From: Sulfitobacter sp. D7
GTDB taxonomy: Bacteria > Pseudomonadota > Alphaproteobacteria > Rhodobacterales > Rhodobacteraceae
DNA length: 64,000 bases
Assembly (NCBI RefSeq): GCF_003611275.1
Contig: NZ_CP020694.1
Span: 310,001-374,000 of the forward strand
Direction: 5' to 3'
Shown: positions 33,358-42,342 of the stretch, piece by piece
How the letters are laid out: the number at the start of each line of letters is the position of its first letter
Numbering within the stretch: position 1 is the stretch's first letter
The notes under the pieces: model-generated
What the model was told of the DNA's origin: nothing
Databases searched by the model: none
What the model saw: the letters and a program-made list of their open reading frames with translations, nothing else
Program-made: the position numbers and the translations under genes

Positions 33358-34935
33358 TTAATCCGCGAAGAGGTTGTCGCTCTGGGCGATTGCGCGGGCC
33401 TTGTCCTCGCTCACGTTGAGAAAGCGCGCGAGGGCTGCGGCGTTCGTTTCGGTGTCGGCGTATTCAGAGAGGCGCGTATAATTTTCAAACTGTGCGTCAC
33501 GGATCTGGTCGACCTCATGCAGCATGTTCCCCCGGATCGTAGGCAGCAGGCGCGAGAGGTTTTCCTGCGAGGTCTGTTCCCCGGTTAGGCCAATGCGCAG
33601 GGCGTGGCCGGTGAGATAGGCATCTGTCAGCTTGCATTCGACTTCGAGCATGCGCACCTGTGCGCGATCTGAGGCGAAATCGCGCAGCAGGTCGAGGTTG
33701 GATGTATCAATGCAGACGATCAGCCGCCTGCTGTCGTAGTAGTCATAAAGCATCCGCATCAAGGCGCGCCGGTGGCGGGTGCGTTTTTCCAGCGAGGTTT
33801 GAATGCCGCCGAGATCGGGCAGGGGGGTGTCTTCTTCGTTGAAGAGGAAATCCACTGCCGGGAGGCCGGTTTCCTGACGTATCCGACCGACGAGCCGTTT
33901 GGCGACATGCCATTTCTTGGCGAGGATGATCAGCAATTCACGCTCGCGGCCAAGGCTGGCTTCGGTCTCCCAAAAGCGGGGGGCGAAGCGGCGGCCGATG
34001 CGGCCCCTTGCGGTGAGGAAGTCGAATAGGCTGCGGCCTTCGTCGCTGATCTGAAATTGCACGCCTTGGGCGGCATAGAGCAGGCCGAGGCGGCGTTTGA
34101 GGTCCAGCGCTTCGGGGCTGATTTTGCGCGCGAAAAGGTGGTTTTGACCGAGCAGCAGATCGTAGTGATCGTTGTAGAATGTGACCGGCATGCCGTAGTC
34201 GGAGAACAGCAGGAAGGTCAGGCTGCGGTTGGAGATTCCGGCCTCGGGGACCAGATGGCGCACGAGGGTTTGAAAGAAGGTCTCATCCGGGATCCATGTG
34301 CTGCGGAAAAAGCGCATCACGTCGCTGCGGCGATGGGTGAATGCCATCAGCGCCTCGATGGTGCGGCGGCGCAGGCACCACCATTGGCTGCCGATTTGCA
34401 CCTGAAGGTCGGCGGGGATTTTGCGGGTGAGGCCAAGGCGTTTCTGGGCCTCGAACATCGCGTAGAACCGCTTGCGCTGTGTGCGCTCGTTGAACCAGTG
34501 GCGATAGATCAGCCGCTCTTCTTTCCAGCCGGTCTTGATCCAATCGCTGTCGAAATAATCCACGCTTTCGATGAAGTCGGTGTCATTCTCATCAAGAAAC
34601 TGATGCGCGTATTCTGCCGATTTGATCGCCATGCAATCGCCGGACATCAGGTAGAAATGCGTGGCGCGGGGGAAGCTTTGCAGTGCGGCGGTGAGCGTAT
34701 CCAGCGTGGCCTGCACCAAAGACCATTCACCCCAGCCGCAGCGGGTGCGTTTGCGCGGGAAGGTGACGCTGGGGTTGTCGCCAAGGGCGGCGGTGATCTG
34801 GGCGTAATCCTCGGCACTGGCGGAAGCGTCAAAGTGGATCGCCATATAGTCGCCCACGGCGGTCAGCCGCTCGGCCTGCCGGATAACAGCCTCCGGATCC
34901 TTGTGGCACAGCAGGATATAGGCAATTTTCGCCAT
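33358..34935 (-). CDS. GT14-type beta-1,6-N-acetylglucosaminyltransferase-like protein with DUF5928
   Basis: A 525-residue protein. The first ~280 residues match the Core-2/I-branching (GT14) glycosyltransferase fold: AYILLCHKDPEAVIRQAERL, IHFDASASAED, HFYLMSGDCMAIKS, GSQWWCLRR and PDETFFQTLV. The remaining half resembles the DUF5928 extension of Rhodobacterales, rich in Arg and Leu, without a known fold. It would transfer GlcNAc onto a surface glycan; bacterial substrates are not known. It is divergent from a sulfotransferase gene across 169 bases, suggesting joint modification of a surface polysaccharide. No signal peptide; probably cytoplasmic or membrane-peripheral. Confidence 0.82.
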   Translation of the reverse strand: MAKIAYILLCHKDPEAVIRQAERLTAVGDYMAIHFDASASAEDYAQITAALGDNPSVTFPRKRTRCGWGEWSLVQATLDTLTAALQSFPRATHFYLMSGDCMAIKSAEYAHQFLDENDTDFIESVDYFDSDWIKTGWKEERLIYRHWFNERTQRKRFYAMFEAQKRLGLTRKIPADLQVQIGSQWWCLRRRTIEALMAFTHRRSDVMRFFRSTWIPDETFFQTLVRHLVPEAGISNRSLTFLLFSDYGMPVTFYNDHYDLLLGQNHLFARKISPEALDLKRRLGLLYAAQGVQFQISDEGRSLFDFLTARGRIGRRFAPRFWETEASLGRERELLIILAKKWHVAKRLVGRIRQETGLPAVDFLFNEEDTPLPDLGGIQTSLEKRTRHRRALMRMLYDYYDSRRLIVCIDTSNLDLLRDFASDRAQVRMLEVECKLTDAYLTGHALRIGLTGEQTSQENLSRLLPTIRGNMLHEVDQIRDAQFENYTRLSEYADTETNAAALARFLNVSEDKARAIAQSDNLFAD

Positions 34936-35104
34936 GCAGGATACCGAATGTCCTTGTCGCGGCCCGCTTGCATCGGCCTTTTGTCGTGGATCACTTACCT
35001 AGTTAATCGTGAAGACCGATTGAATAAACAGCATTTCTTTGCTTTTTTGCGCGAAGGCCAGATTGTTGCTTAAAACAGTCAGCGCCAGCAGGAGGCGAGT
35101 GAGC

Positions 35105-35923
35105 ATGGGTTTTCCCGGAACATGGATGACGGAGAGCGAGAGCATGGTGTACCGGGTGGTGCCCAAATGCGCCTGTTCGACCATCGGGCAGATCATGTTT
35201 TATTCCGATCATGGCGAATTCTTTGACGGCGACATCCATGATGCCAAGGCAGGCATCCACAAATGGGCCTTGGATGCATCGCAGGGGCCGATCACCGATA
35301 ATGTGACGGCGCGCAAGTCCTATGCCTTTACCTGCGTGCGCAATCCCTACACGCGGGTCCTGTCGTCCTTTTTTGACAAGATTTGCGGCATCCAGCGCAA
35401 TGGGCGGCGGTATCGCGGCAATTTGGTGCCGCTGCTGGTTCAGAAATACGGGATCGACGTGGGCGGCGATGACGGCAAGCAGGAGTTTGACCAGATCGCG
35501 AGTTTCCGGCGTTTCTTGCTGTTTGCGCGTGATACCATTCGTTGGCGGCGGCCGATGGACCCGGACATTCACTGGTCTGCGGTGTCGGGGCACGTCAGCA
35601 CCTTCATCATCAACGGTGGCACCTACGATAATATCTTTTGGACCGAGCAGTTTAACGACGGCATGCAGCAGGTGCTCGATGCCGTGGACACGCCGCATCG
35701 GGTTGATCTGGCGGCGATCCCCCGGTTCAACGAAAGCGAGGGCCACGGGCCCAAGCGGGCGCATCCGGTCGAGGATTACTTTGACGATCTGTCGATGCAT
35801 CTGATGCGCGAGATCTATAAGCGCGACTTCGATCTGTTCAAATATGACTTCGACAATCCGGGGAACAAGCTGCCCGTGGGTGAGATTGATCTTGATGAGG
35901 TGCACGCCAAACTGGGTGACTGA
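35105..35923 (+). CDS. Sulfotransferase family protein (Sulfotransfer_2)
   Basis: A 272-residue cytosolic enzyme using PAPS. The 5'-phosphosulfate loop is [11 protein letters not shown] (residues 18-28) and the 3'-phosphate motif is [14 protein letters not shown], with Arg79 and Ser87/88. The family includes HNK-1-like and heparan 2-O-sulfotransferases acting on sugars. ATG 35105 has an AGGAGG site. The divergent gene encodes a GT14-like transferase, so sulfation of a surface glycan is a good inference. Followed by smpB on the same strand. Confidence 0.83.
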   Translation: MGFPGTWMTESESMVYRVVPKCACSTIGQIMFYSDHGEFFDGDIHDAKAGIHKWALDASQGPITDNVTARKSYAFTCVRNPYTRVLSSFFDKICGIQRNGRRYRGNLVPLLVQKYGIDVGGDDGKQEFDQIASFRRFLLFARDTIRWRRPMDPDIHWSAVSGHVSTFIINGGTYDNIFWTEQFNDGMQQVLDAVDTPHRVDLAAIPRFNESEGHGPKRAHPVEDYFDDLSMHLMREIYKRDFDLFKYDFDNPGNKLPVGEIDLDEVHAKLGD

Positions 35924-35970
35924 GCGGCTGCATCTTGCACCGGGGCGGGGGGCGCTCTACATGCTTTGGC

Positions 35971-36459
35971 ATGTCACAGGTCAAATCCAGCTCCAAATCC
36001 GATCCGAACTACAAGGTGATCGCCGAAAACCGCCGTGCGCGGTTTGATTACGCTATCGAAGAAGACATCGAATGCGGCATCATCCTTGAAGGGTCCGAGG
36101 TGAAATCTCTGCGCGAAGGCGGGGCGAATATCGCCGAGAGTTACGCCGCCGTGGAGGATGGCGAGCTGTGGTTGGTGAACTCTTACGTGGCGCCCTATAA
36201 GCAGGCCAAGACCTTTCAGCATGAGGAACGCCGCCGCCGTAAGCTGCTAGTCAGCCGCAAGCAATTGGCCGACCTGTGGAACGCGACGCAGCGCAAGGGG
36301 ATGACGCTGGTGCCGCTGGTGATGTATTTTAACCATCGCGGCATGGCGAAGATCAAGATCGGCGTGGCCAAGGGTAAGAAGCTGCATGACAAGCGCGAGA
36401 CGGCGGCCAAGCGCGATTGGTCGCGGCAGAAGCAGCGGTTGTTGAAAGACCACGGGTAA
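35971..36459 (+). CDS. smpB: SsrA-binding protein SmpB
   Basis: A 162-residue RNA-binding protein that works with tmRNA to rescue stalled ribosomes. The signature is seen in [50 protein letters not shown], and [10 protein letters not shown]; the C-terminal basic tail [18 protein letters not shown] is the part that enters the ribosome A site. ATG 35971 gives the usual length. No tmRNA gene (ssrA) is seen in the window. A long hairpin-rich element lies directly after the stop. Confidence 0.96.
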   Translation: MSQVKSSSKSDPNYKVIAENRRARFDYAIEEDIECGIILEGSEVKSLREGGANIAESYAAVEDGELWLVNSYVAPYKQAKTFQHEERRRRKLLVSRKQLADLWNATQRKGMTLVPLVMYFNHRGMAKIKIGVAKGKKLHDKRETAAKRDWSRQKQRLLKDHG

Positions 36460-36461
36460 GA

Positions 36462-36548
36462 AGCACGCCCTAGCCCGGAATCAAGCCGCAGGCGCCGGGC
36501 CATCGCCTGCCCCTCCCCGGGGTAGGCGATTTGGCGAGGCTGGGTGCT
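36462..36548. repeat. Multi-hairpin palindromic element after smpB
   Basis: Begins two bases after the smpB stop. An imperfect outer stem pairs AGCAC...AGCC (36462-36475) with GGCTGGGTGCT (36538-36548). Inside are a 12-bp perfect hairpin ATCGCCTGCCCC/GGGGTAGGCGAT (36502-36530, loop TCCCC) and a weaker stem CCCGG/CCGGG (36474-36499). There is no T run. It may serve as a terminator or be a dispersed palindromic repeat. Confidence 0.5.
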
Positions 36549-36709
36549 CCTTCGCAAGCACACATCAAACCTGAACTATAAAGTGGCATGAATACCCCAT
36601 AGCATCGCCAACCCAGGGGCAGGCAACGCCCCTCACCAGCCCCCTTCCACTTGCCAGCACCCCCTGCCGGTTATAGTCAGAGGCAACGCCCGCGACGAAG
36701 GAGGCCCCA

Positions 36710-37564
36710 ATGGCCGACGATCCCAAGACATTGGTTTCAACCGACTGGTTGGCTCAGCACCTGAAAGACCCTGACCTGCGCATCCTTGATGCCTCGTGGT
36801 ATCTGCCCGACGCCGGGCGCGATCCGAAGGCCGAGTATGACGCCGCCCATATTCCCGGCGCGCGGTTCTTTGACATTGATGACATCTCTGACGCGCGGTC
36901 GGACCTGCCGCATATGGCCCCCCCGATCGAGAAATTCATGTCGCGCCTGCGCGCCATGGGCGTGGGTGATGGGCATCAGGTGGTGGTCTATGACGGTGCC
37001 GGACTAATGTCGGCGGCGCGTGTCTGGTGGCTCTTCCGCCTGATGGGGCAGGAGAACGTCGCCGTGCTGGATGGTGGTTTGCCGAAATGGCAGGCCGAAG
37101 ACCGCCCGACCGAGGACATGCCCCCCGTGCCGCGTGACCGCCATATGACCGTGCGCTTCCAAAACCAACTGGTCCGCGATGTGACGCAGGTGGCGCATGC
37201 CTCGAAGCTCGGTGATCCGCAGATCGTCGACGCCCGTGCCGCCGCCCGCTTCCGTGGTGACGCGCCCGAGCCGCGTGCGGGGCTGCGTGCGGGGCATATC
37301 CCCGGCGCACGCAATGTGCCCTTCACCGAGCTACTGAACGACGACAAGACGATGAAGACCCCCGAGCAGACCCGCGCCATCTTTGAGGCCGCAGGCATTA
37401 ACCTGTCCAAACCCGTCATCACCTCTTGCGGGTCGGGCATCACCGCCGCCGTGCTGGCGCTGGCGCTGGAGCGGGTGGGTCACCGCAAATGGTCGCTCTA
37501 TGATGGCTCATGGGCTGAGTGGGGCATGTTCCCCACCGTGCCCGTCGCCACCGGCGCGGCTTAA
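36710..37564 (+). CDS. sseA: 3-mercaptopyruvate sulfurtransferase
   Basis: A 284-residue rhodanese-type enzyme with two rhodanese domains; only the second is catalytic. The active-site cysteine is Cys240 in TSCGSGITA, the CG[S/T]G[V/I]T loop that marks mercaptopyruvate rather than thiosulfate preference. The first domain shows YDAAHIPGARFFDIDDISD. It transfers sulfur from mercaptopyruvate to thiols. GAAGGAGG precedes the start. An aromatic aminotransferase gene follows after 33 bases, and the two probably form an operon, which is sensible because aminotransferases can make mercaptopyruvate from cysteine. Confidence 0.93.
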   Translation: MADDPKTLVSTDWLAQHLKDPDLRILDASWYLPDAGRDPKAEYDAAHIPGARFFDIDDISDARSDLPHMAPPIEKFMSRLRAMGVGDGHQVVVYDGAGLMSAARVWWLFRLMGQENVAVLDGGLPKWQAEDRPTEDMPPVPRDRHMTVRFQNQLVRDVTQVAHASKLGDPQIVDARAAARFRGDAPEPRAGLRAGHIPGARNVPFTELLNDDKTMKTPEQTRAIFEAAGINLSKPVITSCGSGITAAVLALALERVGHRKWSLYDGSWAEWGMFPTVPVATGAA

Positions 37565-37597
37565 CCCTTTTTAGTTACCTTCCAACCGGAGAACCCC

Positions 37598-38779
37598 ATG
37601 TTCGAGACGCTCAAGGCGCAACCCGCTGACAAGATCCTCGCCCTTGTACAGGCCTACCGCGAAGACCCGCGTGACACGAAGATCGACCTCGGTGTCGGTG
37701 TCTATAAAGACGCCAGCGGCAACACCCCGGTGATGCGCGCCGTCAAAGCCGCCGAGCAGCGCATCTGGGAAAACCAAGACACCAAGGTCTACACCGGTTT
37801 GGCTGGTGATCCGGCCTATACCAACGCGATGGCCGCGCTTGTGCTGGGCGATGCCGTGCCGCGCGGTGCGATTGCCGCCGCCGCCACCCCCGGCGGGACC
37901 GGTGCGGTGCGTCAGGCGTTTGAACTGGTGCGTATGGCCAACCCCGAAGCGCGGGTGTTCGTGTCTGACCCGACATGGCCGAACCACCTGTCGATCCTGT
38001 CCTATCTGGGCATGGAAGTGGTGAATTACCGCTATTTCGACAGTGAAACCGGCGGCGTGAACTTCGATGGGATGATCGAAGATCTCAAAACCGCCAAAAA
38101 GGGCGATGTGGTGCTGCTGCATGGCTGCTGCCACAACCCAACCGGGGCGAACCTTAACAGCAGTGAATGGGACGCGGTGATCGAAGTGCTGCAAAGCACC
38201 GGTGCCGTGCCGATGATCGACATCGCCTATCAGGGCTTTGGCGACGGGCTGGAAGCCGATGCCGCCGCGACCCGCAAAGTGGCGTCTTCGGTGCCCGAAT
38301 GCCTGATCGCGGCAAGCTGTTCCAAGAACTTCGGTATCTACCGAGAGCGGACCGGCATCCTGATGCTGGTCGCTTCTGAGGCGGCCCAAGGGCTGAACCA
38401 AGCCACCTTGGCCTTTCTCAACCGCCAGAACTACAGCTTCCCGCCCGACCACGGCGCGCGGATCGTTTCGACCATCCTGACCGATGACGCGCTCAAGGCC
38501 GACTGGCAGGCCGAGTTGGAAGACGTGCGCAACGCCATGCTTGCCCTGCGTGAGCAGCTCGCCGGTGAATTGCAGCGCCTGTCCGGGTCGGACCGCTTTG
38601 GGTTCCTCGCCCAGCACCGGGGCATGTTCTCGCGCCTTGGCACCACCCCGGACAAGGTCGAAGCGCTGCGTGAAAAGCATGGCATCTACATGGTTGGTGA
38701 CAGCCGTATCAACATCGCAGGGTTGAACCAAAACAGCGTGCCAATTCTGGCCCGCGCGATCATCGACGTAGGCATCTAA
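37598..38779 (+). CDS. Aromatic/aspartate aminotransferase, class I (TyrB/AspC-like)
   Basis: A 393-residue PLP enzyme of the AspC/TyrB subgroup Ialpha. Recognised by KIDLGVGVYKDASGNTPVM, the substrate segment PTWPNH, HGCCHNPTGANL, and the PLP lysine Lys243 in SCSKNFGIYRERTG; the C-terminal end GDSRINIAGL carries the carboxylate-binding arginine. It exchanges amino groups between aspartate or aromatic amino acids and 2-oxoglutarate. GGAG site present. Specificity between aspartate and aromatic substrates cannot be decided from sequence. A strong hairpin follows. Confidence 0.93.
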   Translation: MFETLKAQPADKILALVQAYREDPRDTKIDLGVGVYKDASGNTPVMRAVKAAEQRIWENQDTKVYTGLAGDPAYTNAMAALVLGDAVPRGAIAAAATPGGTGAVRQAFELVRMANPEARVFVSDPTWPNHLSILSYLGMEVVNYRYFDSETGGVNFDGMIEDLKTAKKGDVVLLHGCCHNPTGANLNSSEWDAVIEVLQSTGAVPMIDIAYQGFGDGLEADAAATRKVASSVPECLIAASCSKNFGIYRERTGILMLVASEAAQGLNQATLAFLNRQNYSFPPDHGARIVSTILTDDALKADWQAELEDVRNAMLALREQLAGELQRLSGSDRFGFLAQHRGMFSRLGTTPDKVEALREKHGIYMVGDSRINIAGLNQNSVPILARAIIDVGI

Positions 38780-38785
38780 CGCTAT

Positions 38786-38812
38786 TTCGGGCCGCGCCTG
38801 CCGCGGCCCGAA
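38786..38812 (+). terminator. Hairpin after the aminotransferase gene
   Basis: An 11-bp perfect stem TTCGGGCCGCG/CGCGGCCCGAA with a 5-base loop, six bases after the stop codon. It has no T run and may be Rho-independent only weakly. Confidence 0.65.
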
Positions 38813-38861
38813 CATCCTGCCGACCCAAGCGTTGATAACATAACTGGGCACTATGCCCCCG

Positions 38862-38875
38862 TAATGTCTACATTA
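38862..38875. promoter_or_regulatory. Inverted repeats upstream of the 7TM kinase gene
   Basis: TAATGT-CT-ACATTA at 38862-38875 is a perfect 6-bp inverted repeat with a 2-base spacer. A second perfect repeat, GGGCA-cta-TGCCC, lies just upstream at 38846-38858. Both are in the AT-richer region before the kinase start, and could be operator sites. Confidence 0.3.
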
Positions 38876-38979
38876 AAACAGAACTTGGTCCGATTGCCCG
38901 GATTGAGTACCTTGAGCGAAAACTTAAGGTCAGGCAAATTTTAGAATCAATTTTTCAATGCATTCGGTTGGATGTTGGC

Positions 38980-40704
38980 ATGCCAGCCGTACAGCTCGTG
39001 ATTGTGACAGCATCGGTTGTCACCGTCTTGGGCTATTGGGTGCGTGGCCACAGCAGTCTGCCCGGCAAACATTGGTTCTTGCTGGCGATCTTGGCCATGG
39101 ACATGTGGCTTCTTTCAGTCGGGGTCGAGCTTTCGGCCACCACGGCGGCCTGTGCCTTTGGAGTGAGCCGTTGGGCATGGATCGGCTTTGTGCTGCTGCC
39201 GACCTTCTGGGCCTTTTTCCTCTACGAATATGCGCTCGGGGCCAAGGTGCCGCGGTATCTGGTGCCGATCTGCGCCGGGGTTGCGCCGGCGCTGATCACC
39301 CTCGCGGCAGTGACAAGCGGCTGGCATGAGAAATTCTACGGGCCGGAAACCAAGTGGATTTTGAGCGAAGAGGGGGCCTACGTCCAATCTGACCATGGCC
39401 CGCTCTTTTTCATCGCGATTGCCTATCTTTACATGGTCATCGTGGCTGCGGCGGTGGTGGCGGGCCGTGCCGTACGGACGGCCAACCCCGCGGTGCGCAG
39501 CTTTTTCCTAAAGCTCTTCGCCGCGACGCTGATCCCCATGGTGGCCAATCTGGGCTATATTCTGGGCGGGATCACGCTGTTTCACACCGATCCGACGCCC
39601 TTTTCCTTTGCGCTTTCGCTGACGCTGGTGGTTTGGCTGGTGGCTGACAACCGCTGGATCGATGTCAACGCGATCGCGCGGGAGCTGTTGTTCTACAACA
39701 GCACCGACCCGGTATTCGTGGTCGACCCATCAGGGGTTGCGATTGAGACGAACCCGGCTGCGGCCGACCTGTTGCGCCGCGGCGCAGAGCCCGAAGCACC
39801 GCTGAGCGAGTTCGGAGAGCTGGGGCCAGTCATTCGCCATCTCGCGGCCCACGGTAGCCTGCCGGACGTGACCGATATCCAGTTGGGCCACCGCCATTTC
39901 GCCGTGCGCGCTCATGCGATTTCCTTGGGTGTCGGGCAAAAACAGGTCGGTTGGGCGGTGGCGCTCTTGGATGTGACGGTGCAAAAGATCGCCGCTCAGA
40001 AAGCGATCGCCGCCGAGCAGATGCAGATGCAGTTCCTTGCCACGGTGAGCCATGAGTTGCGGACCCCGCTGACGGTGATCAACGGCGCGCTTGGCCTGCT
40101 GTCACAGGGCGGCGCAAAGCTGAGCGATGCGCAAAAGGCCCGTTTGCTTGGAAAGGCCACAGACGGTTCCGAGACGCTGACGACGCTGGTTAACGATCTG
40201 ATCGACACGCAAAGCCTGAGCAGTGCGGCGTTCAGCATTGACCTTCAATCTGTGGCACTTGGCCCGCTGGTGCAGGGCGCTGTGGCGCGCGCGGAAAGCC
40301 TGCAACCCGACAAGGATATCCGTTTCACCTGCGCGTTGTCTGATGCCCCCCTGACCGTGCAGGCGGATGCAGAGCGGTTGGGTCAGGTTTTTGGCAATGT
40401 GCTCTCGAACGCGGTGAAGTTCTCTTTGCCCGGCGGTTTGGTAGAAGTCAGCCTTGAGCAAGCCGAAGGCATGGCGCTGGTGCAGGTAAGCGATAGCGGC
40501 TGCGGCATTCCTCCGGGGGCGGAAGAGCAGGTCTTTGCCCGTTTCTCGCAGCTTGACGGCTCCGACACGAAAACTGCCTATGGCAGCGGTCTGGGGATGC
40601 ATATCACGCGGCAAATTCTGGACCGGCACGGCGGCAGTATCCGCTATGTCAGCGCGCCGGGTGTCGGCACGACCTTTACGATTTCTTTACCCTTGGTGGC
40701 CTAA
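38980..40704 (+). CDS. Hybrid-less sensor histidine kinase with N-terminal 7TM region
   Basis: A 574-residue membrane kinase. The first ~220 residues have about seven hydrophobic segments and resemble the histidine kinase N-terminal 7TM region. A PAS-like segment (FVVDPSGVAIETNPAAADLL, about residues 245-265) follows, then the phosphoacceptor His358 in FLATVSHELRTPLTV, and an ATPase domain with NAVKFS, DSGCGIP and GSGLGMHI. There is no receiver domain in the protein and no regulator gene beside it. The ATG at 38980 is used; a TTG four codons upstream is an alternative. Signal unknown. Confidence 0.87.
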   Translation: MPAVQLVIVTASVVTVLGYWVRGHSSLPGKHWFLLAILAMDMWLLSVGVELSATTAACAFGVSRWAWIGFVLLPTFWAFFLYEYALGAKVPRYLVPICAGVAPALITLAAVTSGWHEKFYGPETKWILSEEGAYVQSDHGPLFFIAIAYLYMVIVAAAVVAGRAVRTANPAVRSFFLKLFAATLIPMVANLGYILGGITLFHTDPTPFSFALSLTLVVWLVADNRWIDVNAIARELLFYNSTDPVFVVDPSGVAIETNPAAADLLRRGAEPEAPLSEFGELGPVIRHLAAHGSLPDVTDIQLGHRHFAVRAHAISLGVGQKQVGWAVALLDVTVQKIAAQKAIAAEQMQMQFLATVSHELRTPLTVINGALGLLSQGGAKLSDAQKARLLGKATDGSETLTTLVNDLIDTQSLSSAAFSIDLQSVALGPLVQGAVARAESLQPDKDIRFTCALSDAPLTVQADAERLGQVFGNVLSNAVKFSLPGGLVEVSLEQAEGMALVQVSDSGCGIPPGAEEQVFARFSQLDGSDTKTAYGSGLGMHITRQILDRHGGSIRYVSAPGVGTTFTISLPLVA

Positions 40705-40710
40705 CGCAAA

Positions 40711-40736
40711 CCGCCCGGCCATTGCTGGCCGGGCGG
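40711..40736. terminator. Bidirectional hairpin between kinase and ammonium transporter genes
   Basis: A perfect 10-bp stem CCGCCCGGCC/GGCCGGGCGG with a 6-base loop lies between two convergent genes and probably ends both transcripts. No T run on either strand. Confidence 0.6.
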
Positions 40737-40763
40737 TCAATTGCTTGGCGATGTGGCTAGGGC

Positions 40764-42071
40764 TTAGCCCTTGGCGAACTCAGGATAGGCTTCCATCCCC
40801 AGTTCGGACATGTCCAAACCGGTGATCTCGGCTTCTTCGCTGACGCGGATGCCACCGGCAGCTTTCAGGATCAGCCAGACAACGAAGCTGACGACGAAGA
40901 CAAAGAGGCCAACCGCGGCAAAGCCGATGATCTGTGTGACGAAAGATGTGCCCTCGGTATAGACTGGCACAACCAGCGTGCCCCAGAAGCCAGCGATCAG
41001 GTGAACCGGGATCGCGCCGACCACGTCATCGATCTTGAACTTGTCGAGCATGGGCACGGTGAAGACCACGATGACACCACCCACGGCACCGATCCAAAGC
41101 GCGCCGAACAATGTCGGGTCAAGCGGCCCGGCAGTGATCGAGACGAGGCCCGCCAGCGCGCCGTTCAGCACCATGGTCAGGTCGACCTTTTTGTACATCA
41201 CCTGTGTCAGGATCAGCGCAGCAACAGCACCGGCGGCAGCGGCCATATTGGTGTTGGCAAAGATCTGCGCCACGGCGTCGACATCTTCGATTGTGCCCAT
41301 GGCAAGCTGCGACGCACCGTTAAAGCCGAACCAGCCCATCCACAGGATGAACGTGCCCAAAGTGGCGAGCGCAAGGTTGGAACCCGGCATCGGCACAACG
41401 CGGCCATCTTTGCCGTATTTGCCCAAGCGCGGCCCCAGTACGATGGCACCAGCGAGGGCGGCAAAGCCACCAGCGGCGTGCACAAGGGTCGACCCGGCAA
41501 AGTCGCTAAAGCCCATTGCGGAAAGGAAACCGCCGCCCCACTGCCAAGATGCTTCGATCGGGTAGATGAAGCCGGTCAGCACGACCACGAAGATCAGGAA
41601 GGGCCAGAGTTTGATCCGCTCGGCCAGCGCGCCGGACACGATGGAGGCGGTGGTGGCGCAGAACATCAACTGAAAGAAGAAGTCGGAAGCGTTGGAATAG
41701 CCGCCTGCGTCAATCTCGGATTTGATGTCTTTGGTGGCGAAGGTGCCAAAGACGCCTTCCATGATCCAATTGCCGTCACCGGGGTACATGATGTTGTAGC
41801 CCACCAGCCAATACATGACCGCCGCAATGGCAAAGAGGCCCATGTTCTTGGTCAACTGCGTTGTGACGTTCTTGGAGCGGACAAGTCCGGCTTCCAGCAT
41901 GGCGAAACCCGCCGCCATCCAAAAGACGAGGAAACCGCCGATCAGGAAAAGCAGGGTGTTGAAGATGAAGGTCGTATCCGCCAGCGTCGCGTATTCCGCG
42001 TCCTGTGCCAGCGCCAGCCCGGGCAGGGCGATGACCGCCGCTGCGAGGGGAAGTATTAAGGTGGGTTTCAT
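40764..42071 (-). CDS. Ammonium transporter, Amt family
   Basis: A 435-residue inner-membrane channel for ammonium. A cleavable signal peptide (MKPTLILPLAAAVIALPGLALA) precedes eleven predicted membrane segments. Characteristic stretches include AMLEAGLVRSKNV, DFAGSTLVHAAGGFAAL, which carries the first pore histidine, FILWMGWFGFNGAS and AIPVHLIAGFWGTL, which carries the second. ATG 42071 is preferred over upstream in-frame ATGs on the basis of the signal peptide and an AGGA site. The regulatory partner GlnK is not adjacent, which differs from the common glnK-amtB pair. Confidence 0.94.
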   Translation of the reverse strand: MKPTLILPLAAAVIALPGLALAQDAEYATLADTTFIFNTLLFLIGGFLVFWMAAGFAMLEAGLVRSKNVTTQLTKNMGLFAIAAVMYWLVGYNIMYPGDGNWIMEGVFGTFATKDIKSEIDAGGYSNASDFFFQLMFCATTASIVSGALAERIKLWPFLIFVVVLTGFIYPIEASWQWGGGFLSAMGFSDFAGSTLVHAAGGFAALAGAIVLGPRLGKYGKDGRVVPMPGSNLALATLGTFILWMGWFGFNGASQLAMGTIEDVDAVAQIFANTNMAAAAGAVAALILTQVMYKKVDLTMVLNGALAGLVSITAGPLDPTLFGALWIGAVGGVIVVFTVPMLDKFKIDDVVGAIPVHLIAGFWGTLVVPVYTEGTSFVTQIIGFAAVGLFVFVVSFVVWLILKAAGGIRVSEEAEITGLDMSELGMEAYPEFAKG

Positions 42072-42257
42072 ATGGTCGTTTCCTGTCTGCGGGTCCGAAT
42101 GCGTGCTTACCGAAGCGGGCGGCTGCCCGTGCAGCATGAGAAAACCGGATATCGGGCGCTCTTGGACAGGTTTGCTTGCCATATTTGCGCCATTGCTTGG
42201 CAGTGCTGCCTAAAAAGCGGGCGCCGGCTGGAATCTGCCTATAAATTAATCAGACAT

Positions 42258-42287
42258 TTGACGCCGATTGGACCTTGCAGCGCTAAA
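42258..42287 (+). promoter_or_regulatory. Possible sigma-70 promoter of the PBP1A gene
   Basis: TTGACG at 42258-42263 and GCTAAA at 42282-42287 with an 18-base spacer lie 56 bases before the PBP start. The -10 match is weak. Confidence 0.3.
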
Positions 42288-42342
42288 CAAACCGCTGCAG
42301 TCAGGCTAAAGTGGCGAAAAATAGGGCCGAGCAGGCGATTTT

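Noticed and set aside
36621-36691. Direct repeat AGGCAACGCCC at 36621 and 36681
   Set aside because: Eleven bases repeated once in a C-rich region upstream of sseA; too short and of low complexity to call a mobile or regulatory element.
37571-38851. Minus-strand open frame of 426 codons opposite the aminotransferase gene
   Set aside because: Shadow of a clear PLP enzyme gene; no recognisable domain or ribosome site. The same holds for the long frames opposite leuB, PBP1A, the DUF1111 gene and map.
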